A stretch of DNA of 48,775 bases from JAWLCA01 sp050485905 (GTDB lineage: Bacteria > Pseudomonadota > Alphaproteobacteria > Rhodobacterales > Rhodobacteraceae), in NCBI GenBank assembly GCA_050485905.1, contig JBJHCH010000010.1, forward strand, positions 1-48,775, given 5' to 3'. Within the stretch, counting starts at the first letter, position 1, and every line of letters starts with the position of its first letter. Shown in pieces: positions 27,949-35,907 of this stretch. Position numbers and translations under genes: made by a program. The notes under the pieces are model-generated. The model was not told the origin of the DNA. It worked only from the letters and a program-made list of their open reading frames with translations, and did not search any database.

Positions 27949-28712
27949 GGTTCGACTGGCGCAAGATCGCCGTGCCGCTGGTGGCGGTCGTGGTCTTCCT
28001 TGCACTGTGGGAGGCGCTGGTCTGGTACATGGGATGGCCCACCTTCAAGATGGCGGCGCCGTCCGATGTCTGGCCGGCCTTCCTGCGATTCCGGCACCTG
28101 TTCTGGGATTATGGCTGGCAGACGCTGTGGCGGACGGTCGTGGGGCTGGGGCTGGCGGTGGTGGTCGGCACGCTGCTGGGCATGGTCATGGGCCTGAGCC
28201 GGGTGATGAACGACGCGCTTTACCCGTTGCTCGTCGGCTTCAACGCGATCCCGAAGGCAACGGTGGTGCCGGTGGTGGCGCTGATGTTCGTGGGCCAGCA
28301 CGATTTCAACACGATCCTCGTGGCCTTCATGATCTCGTTCTTCCCCATCGCAGTCTCGGTCGCCATCGGGCTTTCGACGCTGGAGCCGGAATACCGTGAC
28401 ATCCTGCGCTCGCTCGGCGCCAGCCGCTTCACCGTGTTCTGGAAGATTGCCCTGCCCAAGACCCTGCCAGAGTTCTTCGGGGCGCTGAAGGTGGCGGTGA
28501 CGCTGGCCTTCATCGGCACCAATCTGGTCGAGATCATCACCCCGCACGGCCGGGGGCTGGGGCATCTGTTCCAGTCGGCACAGATCAGTTCCGACTTTCC
28601 GCTGATGTTCGCCGTCCTGATCGCCCTCGCAGCGCTTGGCATCTTCCTCTATTACATCGTCGTGGCGCTGGAGCGGATCTTTGCAGGCTGGGCCGACCGC
28701 AGCCCGACCTGA
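27945..28712 (+). CDS. ABC importer permease (SsuC/TauC/ThiX type)
   Basis: 255 residues with about six membrane helices. First helix around IAVPLVAVVVFLALWEALVW; the EAA loop is at YRDILRSLGASRFTVFWKIALPKTLPEFF, followed by GALKVAVTLAFIGTNLVEI. It is the channel component of the three-gene importer 26102-28712. Confidence 0.92.
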
Positions 28713-28726
28713 GGCGGGAGGGACGG

Positions 28727-29209
28727 ATGGCACAGCACGTCGCGCGAGACCCGGGGGATCTGCTGCCCCGCGACCGGCTTCTGGAAATGTCGGGGCTGGA
28801 GTTCATGCAGGCGATGCTGGCGGGGCGGCTAGCGCTGCCGGCGATTGCAGGTCATCTGAACTATCGCCTGCACAGCGTGGAGCCGGGGCGCGTGGCCTTT
28901 CGCGGCACGCCGGAATTCGCCCATACCAACCCCTTCGGCGCGGTCCACGGTGGCTGGTACGGCACGCTTCTGGACAGCGCATTGGGCTGCGCGGTGATGA
29001 CCGAGGTGCCGCGCGGGCACTGGTATACGACACTGGAATACAAGGTGAGCCTGACCCGCGCGATCCCGCTGGGGATGGAGGTCGAGGTCACGGGAACCGT
29101 TCGCCACGCGGGCCGGTCCACCGGCGTGGCCGAGGCCGAGATCCGTGGCGTGGCCGACGGGCGGCTCTACGCCACCGGATCGACCACCTGCCTGATCATG
29201 GCGGGCTGA
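28727..29209 (+). CDS. PaaI-type hotdog-fold thioesterase
   Basis: 160 residues from ATG 28727 (GGGAGGG upstream, 14 bases after the permease stop). The hotdog fold shows NPFGAVHGGWYGTLLDSALGCAV, with the HGG motif at 74-76 and Asp83 as the likely catalytic acid, then YKVSLTRAIPLG. It is expected to hydrolyse an acyl- or aryl-CoA thioester. Tight linkage to the importer suggests that the imported compound or a product may be a CoA-linked acid (inference). Its last 14 bases overlap the convergent DUF2235 gene. Confidence 0.9.
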   Translation: MAQHVARDPGDLLPRDRLLEMSGLEFMQAMLAGRLALPAIAGHLNYRLHSVEPGRVAFRGTPEFAHTNPFGAVHGGWYGTLLDSALGCAVMTEVPRGHWYTTLEYKVSLTRAIPLGMEVEVTGTVRHAGRSTGVAEAEIRGVADGRLYATGSTTCLIMAG

Positions 29210-30299
29210 CCGCCGGCGCCAGCGGCAGGTCGGGTGCGCTTTCGCGCGCGGTCGGGTGGATACGCTCGGACGGATCGCGCCCCACCACGCGCTTGCGGCG
29301 GATCAGAAAGGCGCGCGCCCAACTGCGCCAGCAGCCCAGCATCGGCGCGGTCGCGTCGCAGGAAAATCGCTTGCGCCAATCCGCCGGCAGGCCCAGCCCG
29401 CAGCCCTCGGCCCGTTCGAGCATCCAGACCAGCGGGATATTGGCCAGCGGTCGCGCAGCCTCGAACCCCAAAAGCTGGCCGCCCACATCACCATGGGCAC
29501 CGCGGAACCAGACCTGTTCGACATGGCCCTGCCAGTCGTCAGGCGGGGTTGCCCACATCACCGGCGCAAAGGCCTCGCGGGTCTCGTGCAGCCCCAGCGC
29601 CTGATAGCCGTGGCGGACACTGTGCCCGAGTTCGTGGTTATGAAAGGCATGCTGCGGCTCTGTCAGCTTCCAGATGATGGGCAGCCGCAGGCCCAGCGCC
29701 TTCACCGTATCCCAGACGCCGACCATCTCGATCTCCACCCCCGGATGGCAGTGGGCGGCGGCAAAGACCCGCGCGGCCTCGCTTTCCGGCTGCATCTGGT
29801 AGTGGCGATAGACCTGCCGGATGTTCCGCACCGTCGCCGCATCGGCGCGCAGCAGCCCCACCTGGTCGATCACACCGGCCAGCGACCGCACCGCATAGGC
29901 GCCACGCGAATAGCCGAACAGATAGATCCGGTCGCCGGGCCGGTAGCGGCTGGCAAGGAACCCGTATGCCCGCCGGATCTGCCGGTTCAGGCCGCGGCCC
30001 TGCAGCACATCCGCCGTCTGCCGCCAGCTTTGCCACTGGATGCCGGCCTCATAATAGATCGACCCTCGCTCGCGCACCGGAAGCTCGTTCAGCAGCTTGT
30101 AGATGCGGCCCGCGTTCGTCTCCATCCCCTCGGCCAGTGATGACATCGTGCCGTCAAGGATGATGACATGAGAGACCGGGTTTCGGCCCGGCCGGGCAGC
30201 GGGCATCTCCTCGCGCACAGGCTCCGGCGTATGGATGCTGGCCCGGCGCGGAATCAGGAGCCGGATCAGCCATCGGGTTGCGCGTTCACGAAGCCGCAT
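29196..30299 (-). CDS. DUF2235 alpha/beta-hydrolase (Tle1-like phospholipase domain)
   Basis: 367 residues from ATG 30299. A basic, hydrophobic N-terminus (RATRWLIRLLIPRRA) is followed by HVIILDGTMSS, then the nucleophile elbow YLFGYSRGAYAVRSLAG (Ser131 in GxSxG), VGVWDTVKALG and WFRGAHGDVGG, which together form the DUF2235 Ser/Asp/His pattern. Tle1-type type VI effectors share this domain, but no secretion genes are present here and many DUF2235 proteins are of unknown role. Its start overlaps the end of the upstream molybdenum hydroxylase gene by 14 bases, so it is probably translated from the same mRNA. Confidence 0.88.
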   Translation of the reverse strand: MRLRERATRWLIRLLIPRRASIHTPEPVREEMPAARPGRNPVSHVIILDGTMSSLAEGMETNAGRIYKLLNELPVRERGSIYYEAGIQWQSWRQTADVLQGRGLNRQIRRAYGFLASRYRPGDRIYLFGYSRGAYAVRSLAGVIDQVGLLRADAATVRNIRQVYRHYQMQPESEAARVFAAAHCHPGVEIEMVGVWDTVKALGLRLPIIWKLTEPQHAFHNHELGHSVRHGYQALGLHETREAFAPVMWATPPDDWQGHVEQVWFRGAHGDVGGQLLGFEAARPLANIPLVWMLERAEGCGLGLPADWRKRFSCDATAPMLGCWRSWARAFLIRRKRVVGRDPSERIHPTARESAPDLPLAPAVSPP

Positions 30300-32565
30300 T
30301 CCCCCCGCTTTCCTGCAACCAGCCCCAGACCCGCTGGGGCGTGAACGGCATGTCCACCCGCCGCACGCCGCGATCCCACAGCGCATCCTGCACCGCATTG
30401 GCGATGGCCGCGAGCGCACCCACGGTGCCGGCCTCGCCGCAGCCTTTCATGCCGATGGGATTGGCGGTGGAGGGAACACCCTCGTGCACGAAACGGAACA
30501 TGGGCAGATCATCCGCCCGTGGCATCGCATAGTCCATAAACGTCGCCGTGAGCAGCTGGCCGGTGTCGTCATGCACCACCTGCTCCATCACCGCCTGGCC
30601 GAGGCCCTGGGCCACGCCGCCATGCACCTGCCCCTCGGCCAGACGGGGGTGCATCAGCACGCCGAAATCGTCCACCACCGTGTAGCGGTCCAGCCTTACA
30701 TGGCCTGTCTCGGGGTCCACCTCCACCTCGGCCAGATGCGCGCCGTTCGGATAAGACCGCCCCGGCAGCCGCCCGCGCGTCTCGTGCCGCAGCAGATCGT
30801 TGCGCCCGGCCGCCCGCGCGGCCTCTGCCGCCTCGATCAGCGTCAGTGTCCGGTTCGACCCCTCGGCGCGAAAGGCGCCATCGTCAAAGCCGACCGCATC
30901 CTCTGCCACGCCCAACTCGTCTGCCAGAAACGGGGTGAAGGCCGCCACCATCACATCGACCGCGGCAATCGTTGCGGTGGATTGCACCGTGACCGACCGT
31001 GACCCGCCGGTGCCGCCCCCCTGGGCGATGCGGTCGCTGTCCCCCTGCACCACGCGGATCGCCTCGACGGGGATGCCGGTGCGGGCGGACAGGAAGGCGG
31101 CGAATACCGTCTCATGCCCCTGTCCGTTCGACTGGGTGCCGACGTAAAGCGACACGGTGCCATCGTCGTGGAACTCCACCGCCGCGCCCTCCTCCGGGTC
31201 GCCCAGGATCGACTCGATGTAATAGGCCAGCCCCAGGCCCCGCAGCAGGCCCTTGTCGGCAGAGGCGGCGCGCCGGGCGGCAAAGCCCGCCACATCCCCC
31301 TCCACCTGCGCGCGGGCCAGGACGCGGGGGAAATCGCCCACGTCGTAATTCTCTCCACTCGCGGTGCGATAGGGAAAGTCGCGGATGAAGTTGCGCAGCC
31401 GCAGGTCCACCGGGTCCACACCCAGTTCGCGCGCGGCCTGATCCATGGTGCGTTCCAGCGCGAATATCGCCTCGGGCCGGCCGGCGCCGCGATAGGCGTC
31501 CACCTGGGTGGTGTTGGTATAGACCCCGCGTGCCTGCATATGCACCGTCTTGATGTCATAGGCCCCGGTCAGCACCTTGGCGAAAAGCTGCGACTGGATC
31601 GCCTGTCCGAAACCGGAATTGTAGGCACCGAGGTTTGACAGGATGTTTACGCGATAGGCGGTGATCCTCAGCCCCTCGTCAAAGGCAAGCTCGGTCTCGG
31701 TTACCAGATCGCGCCCCGCATTGTCGGTCAGCATCGCCTCGGTCCGCTCCGACATCCAACGCACGGACCGGCCCAGTTGCCGGGCTGCCTCGGCGATGAC
31801 GAAGTATTCCGGGTAGGCCATCCCCTTCATTCCGAACCCACCGCCCACATCGGGGTTCGTCACACGGATACGGTCCTGCGGCAGGCCAAAGGCGCGCGCA
31901 AGTTCGTCCTTCAGGCCCCAGACTCCCTGCCCGCTGGCGCAGACGTGCAGCCGGTCGTCGACCCATTCGGCATAGGCGCCGCGCGGCTCCATCGAATTGA
32001 CGATGATCCGGTTGTCCTCGGCCCGCAGCCGCACCACATGGGCGGCCTCGCGGAACGCGGCTTCGGTCGCCGCTTCATCCCCAAGCTGCCAAGTGTAGGC
32101 CAGGTTGTCAGACGCCTCGGGGTGGATCTCGGCGCCACCGGGGGCAAGGTCCACCTTGGCCGGCAGGTCGTCATAATCGACCGCCACCGCCTCGGCCGCG
32201 TCGCGGGCCTGATCCAGCGTCTCGGCAACGACCACCGCCACCGCCTCTCCGACGAATCGCACCTGGCCATCGGCCAGCAGCGGGCGTTCGGGTGCTGCCG
32301 CGCCGGTCAGCACCTTGCCCTCCATGTCCACCCGCAGCCCCGCCGCGCGCAGGTCGTCCAGCATCAGGATCAGATGCACGCCCGGCATCTGCCGCGCGTC
32401 GGTCAAGTCCAGTTCGGTGATCACCGCATGGGCCACGGGTGCGCGCAGGAACACCGCATGCAGCGCATCCGGCGGCGCGATGTCATCGACATAGCGCCCC
32501 TGCCCGGTGAGAAGCCGCAGATCCTCGATCCGTGAAAGTGTCTGGCCCGTTCCGAAACTGCTCAT
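30286..32565 (-). CDS. Molybdenum hydroxylase large subunit (xanthine dehydrogenase / form II CoxL-like)
   Basis: 759 residues. The aldehyde oxidase/xanthine dehydrogenase a/b hammerhead domain is at the N-terminus (RIEDLRLLTGQGRYVDDI), followed by the molybdopterin-binding domain with DVGGGFGMKG, AYRGAGR (357-363), TQSNGQGHETV and the catalytic glutamate in MKGCGEAGTVGA (Glu711). The AYRGAGR loop is that of form II, lacking the Cys of true CO dehydrogenase (AYxCSFR), so the substrate is probably not CO. No [2Fe-2S] or FAD subunit gene is next to it, which is unusual. GGGGGG ribosome binding site before ATG 32565. Follows the decarboxylase gene by 73 bases on the same strand. Confidence 0.93.
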   Translation of the reverse strand: MSSFGTGQTLSRIEDLRLLTGQGRYVDDIAPPDALHAVFLRAPVAHAVITELDLTDARQMPGVHLILMLDDLRAAGLRVDMEGKVLTGAAAPERPLLADGQVRFVGEAVAVVVAETLDQARDAAEAVAVDYDDLPAKVDLAPGGAEIHPEASDNLAYTWQLGDEAATEAAFREAAHVVRLRAEDNRIIVNSMEPRGAYAEWVDDRLHVCASGQGVWGLKDELARAFGLPQDRIRVTNPDVGGGFGMKGMAYPEYFVIAEAARQLGRSVRWMSERTEAMLTDNAGRDLVTETELAFDEGLRITAYRVNILSNLGAYNSGFGQAIQSQLFAKVLTGAYDIKTVHMQARGVYTNTTQVDAYRGAGRPEAIFALERTMDQAARELGVDPVDLRLRNFIRDFPYRTASGENYDVGDFPRVLARAQVEGDVAGFAARRAASADKGLLRGLGLAYYIESILGDPEEGAAVEFHDDGTVSLYVGTQSNGQGHETVFAAFLSARTGIPVEAIRVVQGDSDRIAQGGGTGGSRSVTVQSTATIAAVDVMVAAFTPFLADELGVAEDAVGFDDGAFRAEGSNRTLTLIEAAEAARAAGRNDLLRHETRGRLPGRSYPNGAHLAEVEVDPETGHVRLDRYTVVDDFGVLMHPRLAEGQVHGGVAQGLGQAVMEQVVHDDTGQLLTATFMDYAMPRADDLPMFRFVHEGVPSTANPIGMKGCGEAGTVGALAAIANAVQDALWDRGVRRVDMPFTPQRVWGWLQESGGNAAS

Positions 32566-32638
32566 CGCCCACCCCCCTTGTTGCGGGGGCGAAGGTAAGC
32601 GGCCCGGCGGCGGTGTCCAGCCCCCGCCGGGCGTCCTG

Positions 32639-33781
32639 TCAGCCGCGCAGGGCCAGCGTCGTGGCCGTGGTCAGGTCGCCGAACCCGTTGAACCGGGTGT
32701 TGGTGACGGCGGCATAGGCGCCCATGCCGTGGAACAGCAGGAAATCGCCCTCTTCCATGTCGCCCGGCAGCGGAAGTTCGCCCGGCAGCCGATCCACGCT
32801 GTCGCAGGTCGGGCCAAAGACGATGCGATTGACCGGCGCACCCGCGCGCAGGCCGCCCTCGGCATCGCGCACCTCGGTCCGGTCGATCGTGCCGATCATC
32901 GGCAGTTCCACCATCGAGCCATAGACGCCGTCGTTGATGAAGACATGCGCATCATCGCGGATCGCCTTGACCCGCGTCGCCAGCGTGAAGGCATCGCCCA
33001 CCAGCCCGCGGCCGGGCTCGCAGACCAGCACGGGGCGCGCCGCGCCGAACGCCTCTCCGGTCACCCGGTCGATCAGCGCGAACGTCGCCTCCAGCGCCGG
33101 CATCACGCCGTTCATGCGATGCGACGGAAAGCCGCCGCCCACGTTCAGCCGCGCGATGGTCACGCCCGCCCCCGCCGCGATCCCGGCCGCGGCGCGGATA
33201 TATTCGCCCCAAACGCCTGGATCGGTGCATTGCGTGCCGGGATGAAAGGTGATCGACGGCACGTAGCCCAGCCGCGCCACCTCGGCCAGCAGCTCGGTTG
33301 CCAGTTCCACCGTCGCGCCGAACTTGGCGCCGAAGTCATAGGCCGCGCCCTTCACCGGCAGCTTGAAGCGGACCGAGATCTCGGCCCCCGCCGGCACCTG
33401 CTCGGCCAGCTTGGCCAGTTCAGACCGGCTGTCCACGCTGAACGATCGCACGCCCAGTTCCACCGCCACGGCAATCTCGTGCCGCGCGCGCACCGGGTTG
33501 TGGTAGTGCATCGCCGCCTCTGGCGCGAGGCGCCGGATCATCCGCATCTCGACGGGCGATGCCACGTCGAAGCCGCGCACGCCCGCCGCCACCAGGTTCT
33601 CGATCACCACCTCGTCGGGGTTCGACTTCACCGCATAGGTGACAAGCCCCGGGAATCCATCAAGAAACCGCCGCGCCGTCGCCTGCAGCACAGTGGGCGC
33701 AAAGAACATCACCGGGCTCTCGGGCTGGTGGGTCCGCAGAAACTCGGTCGGCGTCGCCCAGATCGTTTTCGAAAGCCCCAT
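32639..33781 (-). CDS. Ornithine/lysine decarboxylase, fold III PLP enzyme
   Basis: 380 residues from ATG 33781 (AGGAAGGGA upstream). The PLP lysine is Lys52 in TYAVKSNP; HPGTQC, GGGFPSHRM and CEPGRGLVGDA follow; FGPTCDSVD has the active-site Cys326-Asp327 that acts on the substrate amine. This is the eukaryote-like ODC family common in alphaproteobacteria, making putrescine or cadaverine. The next genes on the strand (molybdenum hydroxylase, DUF2235) may be co-transcribed. Divergent from an Lrp/AsnC gene that probably regulates it. Confidence 0.93.
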   Translation of the reverse strand: MGLSKTIWATPTEFLRTHQPESPVMFFAPTVLQATARRFLDGFPGLVTYAVKSNPDEVVIENLVAAGVRGFDVASPVEMRMIRRLAPEAAMHYHNPVRARHEIAVAVELGVRSFSVDSRSELAKLAEQVPAGAEISVRFKLPVKGAAYDFGAKFGATVELATELLAEVARLGYVPSITFHPGTQCTDPGVWGEYIRAAAGIAAGAGVTIARLNVGGGFPSHRMNGVMPALEATFALIDRVTGEAFGAARPVLVCEPGRGLVGDAFTLATRVKAIRDDAHVFINDGVYGSMVELPMIGTIDRTEVRDAEGGLRAGAPVNRIVFGPTCDSVDRLPGELPLPGDMEEGDFLLFHGMGAYAAVTNTRFNGFGDLTTATTLALRG

Positions 33782-33925
33782 CGGCGTGTCCCTTCCTGCC
33801 AACAGAGCGCGAGAGACCCAGCCCTGGACACACCAGTTCGAGGCCGCTCGCGCGTTCACCCAAACCAGGCCAGGTGCGTATGAGCCGCCCTTTTCCTGAA
33901 ATCTGAGGGCAGCATATGGGCGGTA

Positions 33926-33941
33926 TTTTCACCGATGAAAA
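33926..33941. promoter_or_regulatory. Candidate Lrp/AsnC operator (TTTTCA-N4-TGAAAA)
   Basis: A perfect 6-bp inverted repeat with 4-nt spacer, in an AT-richer patch of the 213-base divergent region, 54 bases before the Lrp-family start. AT-rich interrupted palindromes are typical of Lrp-family sites. The binding protein is inferred only from position. Confidence 0.45.
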
Positions 33942-33994
33942 GGGTTGATTTGTGCGGAAGCATCGGCAAAATAACGAAATGATCGGTCAAATTC

Positions 33995-34426
33995 GTGGAT
34001 GATCTCGACCAGAAGATTTTGGGGGCGCTGGCGGCGGATTCCAGCACTTCCACCAGCCGTCTGGCGCGGCGGTTCAAGGTCGCCCGCTCGACCGTTCAGG
34101 CGCGGATCGAGCGGATGGAAAATACCGGAATCATCGCGGGTTACACGGTGAAGCTGGGCAATGTGGCGCTCGCCCGCCGGATCCGCGCAACCGTGCTTCT
34201 GACCTTCGACGCCCGCGCCAGCGCGCAGATCGTCAACCGGCTGAAGGCGATACCCGAGGTGGAGGTAGCCCATACCACCACCGGCCGTGCCGACATGGTG
34301 CTGCAGATCGCCGCCGACACGACAGAGGCGCTGGACGGCGTGCTGGACCAGCTTGGCGCGATCCCCGGCCTGCGCGGCACCGAAAGCCTGATCCACCTGT
34401 CCACGAAATTCGACCGCGCAGTCTAA
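33995..34426 (+). CDS. Lrp/AsnC family transcription regulator
   Basis: 143 residues from GTG 33995. The N-terminal winged helix-turn-helix (DDLDQKILGALAADSSTSTSRLARRFKVARSTVQARIERM) is followed by the beta-strand IIAGYTVKLG and the RAM/AsnC ligand domain (about 60-143, with VAHTTTGRADMVLQI). These regulators sense amino acids. Divergence from the ornithine decarboxylase gene suggests control of that operon and itself. No clear ribosome binding site precedes the GTG, and an ATG 16 bases upstream is out of frame. Confidence 0.92.
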   Translation: MDDLDQKILGALAADSSTSTSRLARRFKVARSTVQARIERMENTGIIAGYTVKLGNVALARRIRATVLLTFDARASAQIVNRLKAIPEVEVAHTTTGRADMVLQIAADTTEALDGVLDQLGAIPGLRGTESLIHLSTKFDRAV

Positions 34427-34435
34427 TCGCGCCGT

Positions 34436-35158
34436 CTAGTCGTCCAGTCCCAGATCGCGGCACCAGAACCGCGCGCCCGTGGCCGGATCGACGCACAGGG
34501 TCACGGTGCCGCCCACCGGATATCGCTGCAATTCCTCTGCCGTCAGCGGCCCGCTGTGCCCGGTCTGGCCCGCATCCTCACGCCACTCCAACCTTGCCCG
34601 CGGGCGCTGCGCCTGACGGGCGCGCATTGGAACATGCCCGGTCACCCGCGCCACGATCCGTTCCCCCCGCCCGGCCGCGCGGATCGCCGCCGCGTTCTGC
34701 CGCCACAGCCACAGCCCCAACCCCGCCGCGATCACCCAGGCGCCGATTGCGGCGATGCGTGACGACCGGCTGGCGCCCTCGGTCCGGCCCGGCTCCAGCT
34801 CCAGGATGCCCGGATCGTCGGGCAGATGGGTCACGGGCACGGTATCGCCCAGCGCCGTGCTGTCGAAATACACCTCGCTCACCGCCACGCGCCGGGTGAC
34901 ATCCTGCCCCTCGGGCGTGACGAACCGGGCCGTGACCCACCAGGTCACCTCGGTTACCCGGCCCTCGCCATCGCGCTGCTCGTTGCGCTGCCGATCCGTG
35001 ATCTGCGCCTCACTGATGATGCCATAATCCGCCAGCAGGCGCGCGCGCTCAGCCTCAGAGTCGGACACCACTGTCAGCCAGATGCCGATCAGCGCCGGGA
35101 CCAGCGGCAGCCACAGGCCGCGCGTCCAGGCGAACCGAAGCCAGAAGGGTCGCGTCAT
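34436..35158 (-). CDS. DUF3592-like membrane protein
   Basis: 240 residues. A first helix at about 14-30 (GLWLPLVPALIGIWLTV), an extracytoplasmic domain with WWVTARFVTPEGQDVTRRVAVSE and TVPVTHLPDDPGILEL, a second helix at about 135-152 and a C-terminal PVGGTVTLCVDPATGARFWCRDLG. The two-helix layout with the VxYxPxxP-like segment is that of DUF3592 proteins. No function is known. Convergent with the Lrp gene and 10 bases away. Shares its C-terminal motif with the next gene. Confidence 0.75.
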   Translation of the reverse strand: MTRPFWLRFAWTRGLWLPLVPALIGIWLTVVSDSEAERARLLADYGIISEAQITDRQRNEQRDGEGRVTEVTWWVTARFVTPEGQDVTRRVAVSEVYFDSTALGDTVPVTHLPDDPGILELEPGRTEGASRSSRIAAIGAWVIAAGLGLWLWRQNAAAIRAAGRGERIVARVTGHVPMRARQAQRPRARLEWREDAGQTGHSGPLTAEELQRYPVGGTVTLCVDPATGARFWCRDLGLDD

Positions 35159-35219
35159 CTCTGCCCCGCACCTGCACCGCAGGCGGGTCTAGCATGACGC
35201 GCGTGTCAGGACGAGATGC

Positions 35220-35747
35220 CTAGAGATCCTCTTCCCACCAGCCGCGGCCGGTCAGCGGGTCGGCATAGACGACGACCACGCTGCCCACGGGCAGATGGTC
35301 CAGCGCACCCTCGGGGCGGGGGCGGGACTCGCCGCGCTGGCCGCGCGCATCGCGCCAGGCCAGTCGGCGGGGGGCGCCGCGGCGGCGCCCGGCGCGGGCA
35401 TGGGCGATGACACGCGCCTCGCGCACCTCGCCCCGGCGGGCGGCGCGCAACGCACTGGTGGCCCGCATTGCGCCGAACCCGGCCCAGGCCAGGCCGCCGG
35501 TCACGATCCACAGGCCAGCCATCGGTACGGCCCCGGCCGGCAGGGCCACCATCGGGCCGTTCGCGGCCTTTTCCAAGGCGTTTTCACCCGACAGCGGGGC
35601 GGCATCGGCAACCGTCGCGGGTGCGGGTGCGGGCGAATCACCTGGACCGGCCAGAACCAGCCCCAGGCCGAGCAACAGCAGCAGCACCGGGCCAAGGCCC
35701 GTTATCCGCATGATCTGTCGCACGAATCCGGTTTGCCGCCGTTCCAT
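35220..35747 (-). CDS. Membrane protein related to the neighbouring DUF3592-like protein
   Basis: 175 residues from ATG 35747. Helices at about 17-36 (GPVLLLLLGLGLVLAG) and 70-90, then a basic stretch and LPVGSVVVVYADPLTGRGWWEEDL at the C-terminus. This ending parallels PVGGTVTLCVDPATGARFWCRDLG of the adjacent gene, so the pair look like diverged tandem paralogues; this copy has lost most of the middle extracytoplasmic domain. Function unknown. The frame extends upstream without a ribosome binding site and overlaps the valS promoter region, so I use the shorter form. Confidence 0.7.
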   Translation of the reverse strand: MERRQTGFVRQIMRITGLGPVLLLLLGLGLVLAGPGDSPAPAPATVADAAPLSGENALEKAANGPMVALPAGAVPMAGLWIVTGGLAWAGFGAMRATSALRAARRGEVREARVIAHARAGRRRGAPRRLAWRDARGQRGESRPRPEGALDHLPVGSVVVVYADPLTGRGWWEEDL

Positions 35748-35907
35748 CGACTGGCCGCTCCCTCTCTCCTCGCCGTCCTCCTCGACGGTAACGTAAAGAT
35801 TACCACAAGATGACGCTTCGACAAAGCTTTCAGCGCCGCGCGCGCCGCCCTTCCCCTTCGCCCCCCTGCGCGCTACACACCGCGCGTTGCCGAAACGGGG
35901 CCTGATC

